From an uncultured Bacteroides sp. (lineage in GTDB: Bacteria > Bacteroidota > Bacteroidia > Bacteroidales > Bacteroidaceae): a stretch of 64,000 nucleotides of DNA. Position 1 is the stretch's first letter, and each line of letters starts with the position of its first letter. Shown here piece after piece: positions 62,401 to 64,000 of this stretch. The stretch is from positions 3,935,258 through 3,999,257 of the forward strand of contig NZ_OY782578.1 in assembly GCF_963677945.1 (NCBI RefSeq). Direction: 5' to 3'. The notes beneath the pieces were generated by a model. That model saw nothing but the letters and a program-made list of their open reading frames with translations. It did not search any database and was not told the origin of the DNA. A program made the position numbers and the translations under genes.

Positions 62401-62924
62401 AGATTAAAATTACCTTCAAAATCACTTACTGTAGCATCTGTTGTGCCTTTTACTTTAATATTTGCACCAATAATAGGTTCACCTTGTTCATCGGTAATTC
62501 TACCACTTATGTTTACTTTATTATTTTGTTGAGCAACAGCAGTTGATTTTGTTTTTTCTGAATTTGAAAGAATAATATGTGTTCCTTCCATTGAATAATC
62601 AATATCAGTATTCTTCAATAAGTTATCCAATATTTCAGAAACAGGTTTTCCTTTCGATTTTACTGAAACTTTACGGGCAACATTCACATTATTATTGTAA
62701 ATGAAAAGATAGTTTGTTTGACTCTCTATCTCATTCAGTACAGCTTCTAATGCAACATCATTCTTTGATATGTTGACTCTGGCACTCTGAGAATTGCTAT
62801 TCTCAGCCATTAAACAAAATACAAAGAAGAAAAGAAAGAATGTAGTAACTTTCATAATTCTAAAAAAATGGTTAATTTGTGGATTTTCATGGTGATGAAA
62901 ACCCAACAAAGGAATGTTTTTCAT
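59484..62924 (-). CDS. SusC/RagA TonB-dependent outer-membrane transporter with STN domain
   Basis: SusC imports oligosaccharides with energy from TonB. I use the start at 62924 (MKNIPLLGFHHHENP), typical for this PUL class, giving ~1146 residues; an inner Met at 62855 (MKVTTFFLFFF) is an alternative, and the longer frame to 63011 is unlikely. After the signal peptide (to ~46) come an STN domain (~47-124, signalling to FecR), a carboxypeptidase-regulatory-like domain (KVNISGRITDEQGEPIIGAN..), the plug (VVVGYGSQKKVTLTGAVSA..; DASAAIYGVRAANGVVLITT) and a 22-strand barrel ending in RTISLGLNVKF. The STN domain fits regulation by FecR and an ECF sigma factor. Confidence 0.96.
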   Translation of the reverse strand: MKNIPLLGFHHHENPQINHFFRIMKVTTFFLFFFVFCLMAENSNSQSARVNISKNDVALEAVLNEIESQTNYLFIYNNNVNVARKVSVKSKGKPVSEILDNLLKNTDIDYSMEGTHIILSNSEKTKSTAVAQQNNKVNISGRITDEQGEPIIGANIKVKGTTDATVSDFEGNFNLKITNPRAILQVTFIGYNTAEIALNGKTHVSVKLAEDRKILDEVVVVGYGSQKKVTLTGAVSAIKSDELLTTKNENAQNMLTGKVSGVRVVQKSSEPGAFNNTFDIRGLGNPLIIIDGVPRDNIARLDPNDIESLSVLKDASAAIYGVRAANGVVLITTKKGKVGTVDLDYSGSVGWQSPSGSPKTVSAAEWMILANEKKMHNVNGGTLRYSLAEIEEYASGKKQSTNWYDAVMRKNAPQTQHNISATGGNDKTQYYVSAGYEYQESFLRSNSLNYERYNVRSNVTSKISDRLKVELQISGIMDEKNQPYESADWIIRSFQRAAPIQPIYANNNPAYIQEGTVDGSNPVAMMDADICGYKRYNNKWFQSSFSAEYDVPYLTGLKAKAMLSYDYRNSDNKSYMKEYQLYNYDEAADKYNAVTHQSPSKVRREFYSKDMVLYQLSLNYNHTFNSSHNVNALVLLEGQKRNGDNFYAQRELALGLDQLFAGNSKNQEGNMSTGSGDLYKEANMGLVGRLGYDFKSKYLAEFSFRYDGSSKFAKGHQWGFFPSVSGGWRISEEGFWKDSKLNFINNMKVRASYGRMGDDSASSYQFVTGYTYPAGGSSNELPGGSVFDGTFVNSSVNKGIANQKITWFVAKTFDVGFDMEAWNGLLGVSADYFTRDRSGLLTTRAMSLPVVVGASLPQENLNGDFTNGLELELNHRNHIGDFKYNAKGIFSVTRTQNTYQEMSAKGNSYDNWRNNSNDRYQNIWWGYGSNGIYQSYQDIANSSVYASRSTLPGDYIYEDWNGDGIISDLDRHPISFSGTPIVNFGLTLGAEWKGFDLNLLFQGSTMNYVSYVEQLIEPMWGSDYSNALAMFLDRWHPADSSADPYDPNTQWVSGDLAYTGSVPESDSKFRIHNASYVRLKSAELGYTLPSALTKKVGIKSVRMFVNGYNLFTLSSMKYIDPEHPSDSYGNLYPLNRTISLGLNVKF

Positions 62925-62979
62925 ATCTTTGCAAAAATTGGTTATTAATACATTTTGTGAAACGAATTGTGTTAATCGA

Positions 62980-63012
62980 ATGCCGATGGGTACGCCAATA
63001 CCTGTCGGCATT
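62980..63012. other. Hairpin between fecR and susC
   Basis: ATGCCGATGGGTA (62980-62992) pairs with TACCTGTCGGCAT (62999-63011) at 11 of 13 positions. A T-run follows only on the plus strand, so for the minus-strand operon it is a stem without U-tract, possibly an attenuator, processing site or RNA-stability element. Confidence 0.55.
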
Positions 63013-63073
63013 TTTAATTTTAGTCTTGTTTTAAATGTGTTTATGTCATGGGCTTAGAGATTAAGGTTAAACT

Positions 63074-64000
63074 TTAATATATATATATCACGTCGTTGTT
63101 TTCATTTCTTTTAAAATTAAAGTACACATCCTTTTGTAATACTTTCAGTGCATAATCAATTCCATCTGTCTGCCTGAATTTTCCGGTAAGAATACAATCT
63201 TTCACTTTCTTATTATTGATTTTGATCTTAATATCAAAATACTTCTCCAGTTTCAACATAACATCCGAGAACGGAAGATTCTTAAAGCATATAAGTCCTT
63301 CTTTCCACCTATAATTACCATAATCTTCAATTTTGGCAGATACCAATCTTCCACCTTCCAGGTAAGCTCTGGTATCAGGCGTCAAGACCAACGATTCTGC
63401 ATTATTGATGGCTAAGGATACTTTTACAGATCCTTCCATCAGAGATGTTTCGAACTTGCTTTTATTAGAATATGCTTCAACGTTGAATTTAGTACCAAGT
63501 ACCTCAACATCACATTTCCCGGTATGTACAATAAATGGTTTTTTCTTATTATGTGCCACTTCAAAATAAGCTTCACCATCAAGCATTATTTCGCGTTTAT
63601 TTTTAGTAAATACAGCTGGATATTTAAGCGTTGAACAAGCATTAAGCCATAGGTTTGTACCATCAGGGAGAGTTAAATTAACCCGTTGTCCGGCAGGAAC
63701 AGAAACTACATTCATAGCTACTCTGTCATCAGACATCACTTTGTTCTGAATAAATAATGTAGCAGAGAGTGTAAATACGATAACCGCTGCAATCTTAAGC
63801 AATTCACGTACAGGAATCCTTGTATAGAAAGGTTTTTGATTTTCTGTAACTTCTTTATTCTGTTTACCCAAAAGAACTATTGCATCGAATAATTTTCTTT
63901 CACGGAAAAACTCCTTGCCATTTTCATCAGAGGATTCCATCCATGCTCTGATTTCTGATTCTTGTTCAGGCGTAGCCTTCCCTTCGAAAAAACGATATAA
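63074..64000 (-). CDS. FecR family anti-sigma factor, 5' truncated by window
   Basis: The frame is open to the window end (64000), so the annotated part lacks perhaps the first 10 residues. FecR proteins hold an ECF sigma factor and receive a signal from the STN domain of the cognate SusC. Seen here: an N-terminal cytoplasmic part (RFFEGKATPEQESEIRAWM), a transmembrane segment (about AAVIVFTLSATLFIQ), the FecR domain (VVSVPAGQRVNLTLPDGTNLWLNACSTLKYPAVF) and a C-terminal DUF4974 domain (ICFKNLPFSDVMLKLEKYFD). It lies upstream of susC; the sigma gene should lie outside the window. Confidence 0.95.
   Translation of the reverse strand, partial: LYRFFEGKATPEQESEIRAWMESSDENGKEFFRERKLFDAIVLLGKQNKEVTENQKPFYTRIPVRELLKIAAVIVFTLSATLFIQNKVMSDDRVAMNVVSVPAGQRVNLTLPDGTNLWLNACSTLKYPAVFTKNKREIMLDGEAYFEVAHNKKKPFIVHTGKCDVEVLGTKFNVEAYSNKSKFETSLMEGSVKVSLAINNAESLVLTPDTRAYLEGGRLVSAKIEDYGNYRWKEGLICFKNLPFSDVMLKLEKYFDIKIKINNKKVKDCILTGKFRQTDGIDYALKVLQKDVYFNFKRNENNDVIYIY

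Overview
The window looks like chromosome from an anaerobic Bacteroidales bacterium, most likely a Bacteroides or close relative. Evidence: SusC/SusD and FecR genes beside GH92 and GH38 mannosidases; several promoters of the Bacteroides form (TTTG or TTG, 19-21 bp, TAnnTTTG); Bacteroidales families such as DUF4248, DUF4252, DUF4266, DUF3570 and DUF3823; and low GC. A type IX secretion sorting domain on one protein (39.6-40.3 kb) suggests an environmental rather than a typical human-gut Bacteroides, but that is inference.

Left part (1-24.3 kb), mainly core genes: the 3' end of a GH2 beta-galactosidase-like gene; a four-gene operon of thioredoxin-fold protein, ApbE flavin transferase, DUF4266 lipoprotein and DUF3570 protein; a GT9 glycosyltransferase whose 3' end is duplicated; dnaK; a binding protein and FecCD permease for iron/haem/cobalamin-type uptake with no ATPase gene; a carboxynorspermidine-dehydrogenase-like gene; a radical SAM gene; bcp; recA; a DUF4252 / ECF sigma / membrane protein / DUF4252 operon with an ECF-type promoter; a 164-bp ISL3-like MITE with 8-bp target duplications; a TetR gene followed by a possible small RNA; YeiH-type transporter plus LysR; a conserved hypothetical; clpB.

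CRISPR part (24.3-36.4 kb): an array of 50 repeats (29 bp) and 49 spacers, read on the minus strand from a leader at 27.6-27.8 kb, and a complete type I-B (Cst/Tneap-like) operon on the minus strand in the order cas6, orf73, cas8b1, cas7, cas5, cas3, cas4, cas1, cas2. The cas6-orf73 gap holds a lone degenerate CRISPR repeat (25 of 29 matches) in crRNA sense on the plus strand, between a dyad and a 16-bp hairpin. It resembles the crRNA-like regulators (CreA/CreR class) known from other type I systems. This and the small acidic ORF beside it are the best candidates for something new.

Accessory part (36.4-48.4 kb): a replicon- or phage-derived looking module with two DUF4248 genes, iteron-like repeats, a winged-helix replication-type protein, a DnaB-like helicase, an HU-like protein, a small coiled-coil protein, a 0.58-kb minisatellite and an N-acetylmuramoyl-L-alanine amidase. 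Then come a coiled-coil lipoprotein with an OmpA-family partner, a mosaic scar with a perfect 34-bp palindrome, an AAA ATPase and a retropepsin-like protease.

Right part (48.4-64 kb): a polysaccharide utilisation locus on the minus strand: FecR anti-sigma (cut by the window end), SusC, SusD, DUF3823 lipoprotein, an unclassified large putative glycosidase, a GH92 relic, intact GH92 and GH38. The enzymes point to alpha-mannosides such as N-glycans or yeast mannan. Substrate would bind at the outer membrane through SusCD/DUF3823, be trimmed by the mannosidases, and signal through FecR and a sigma factor outside the window.
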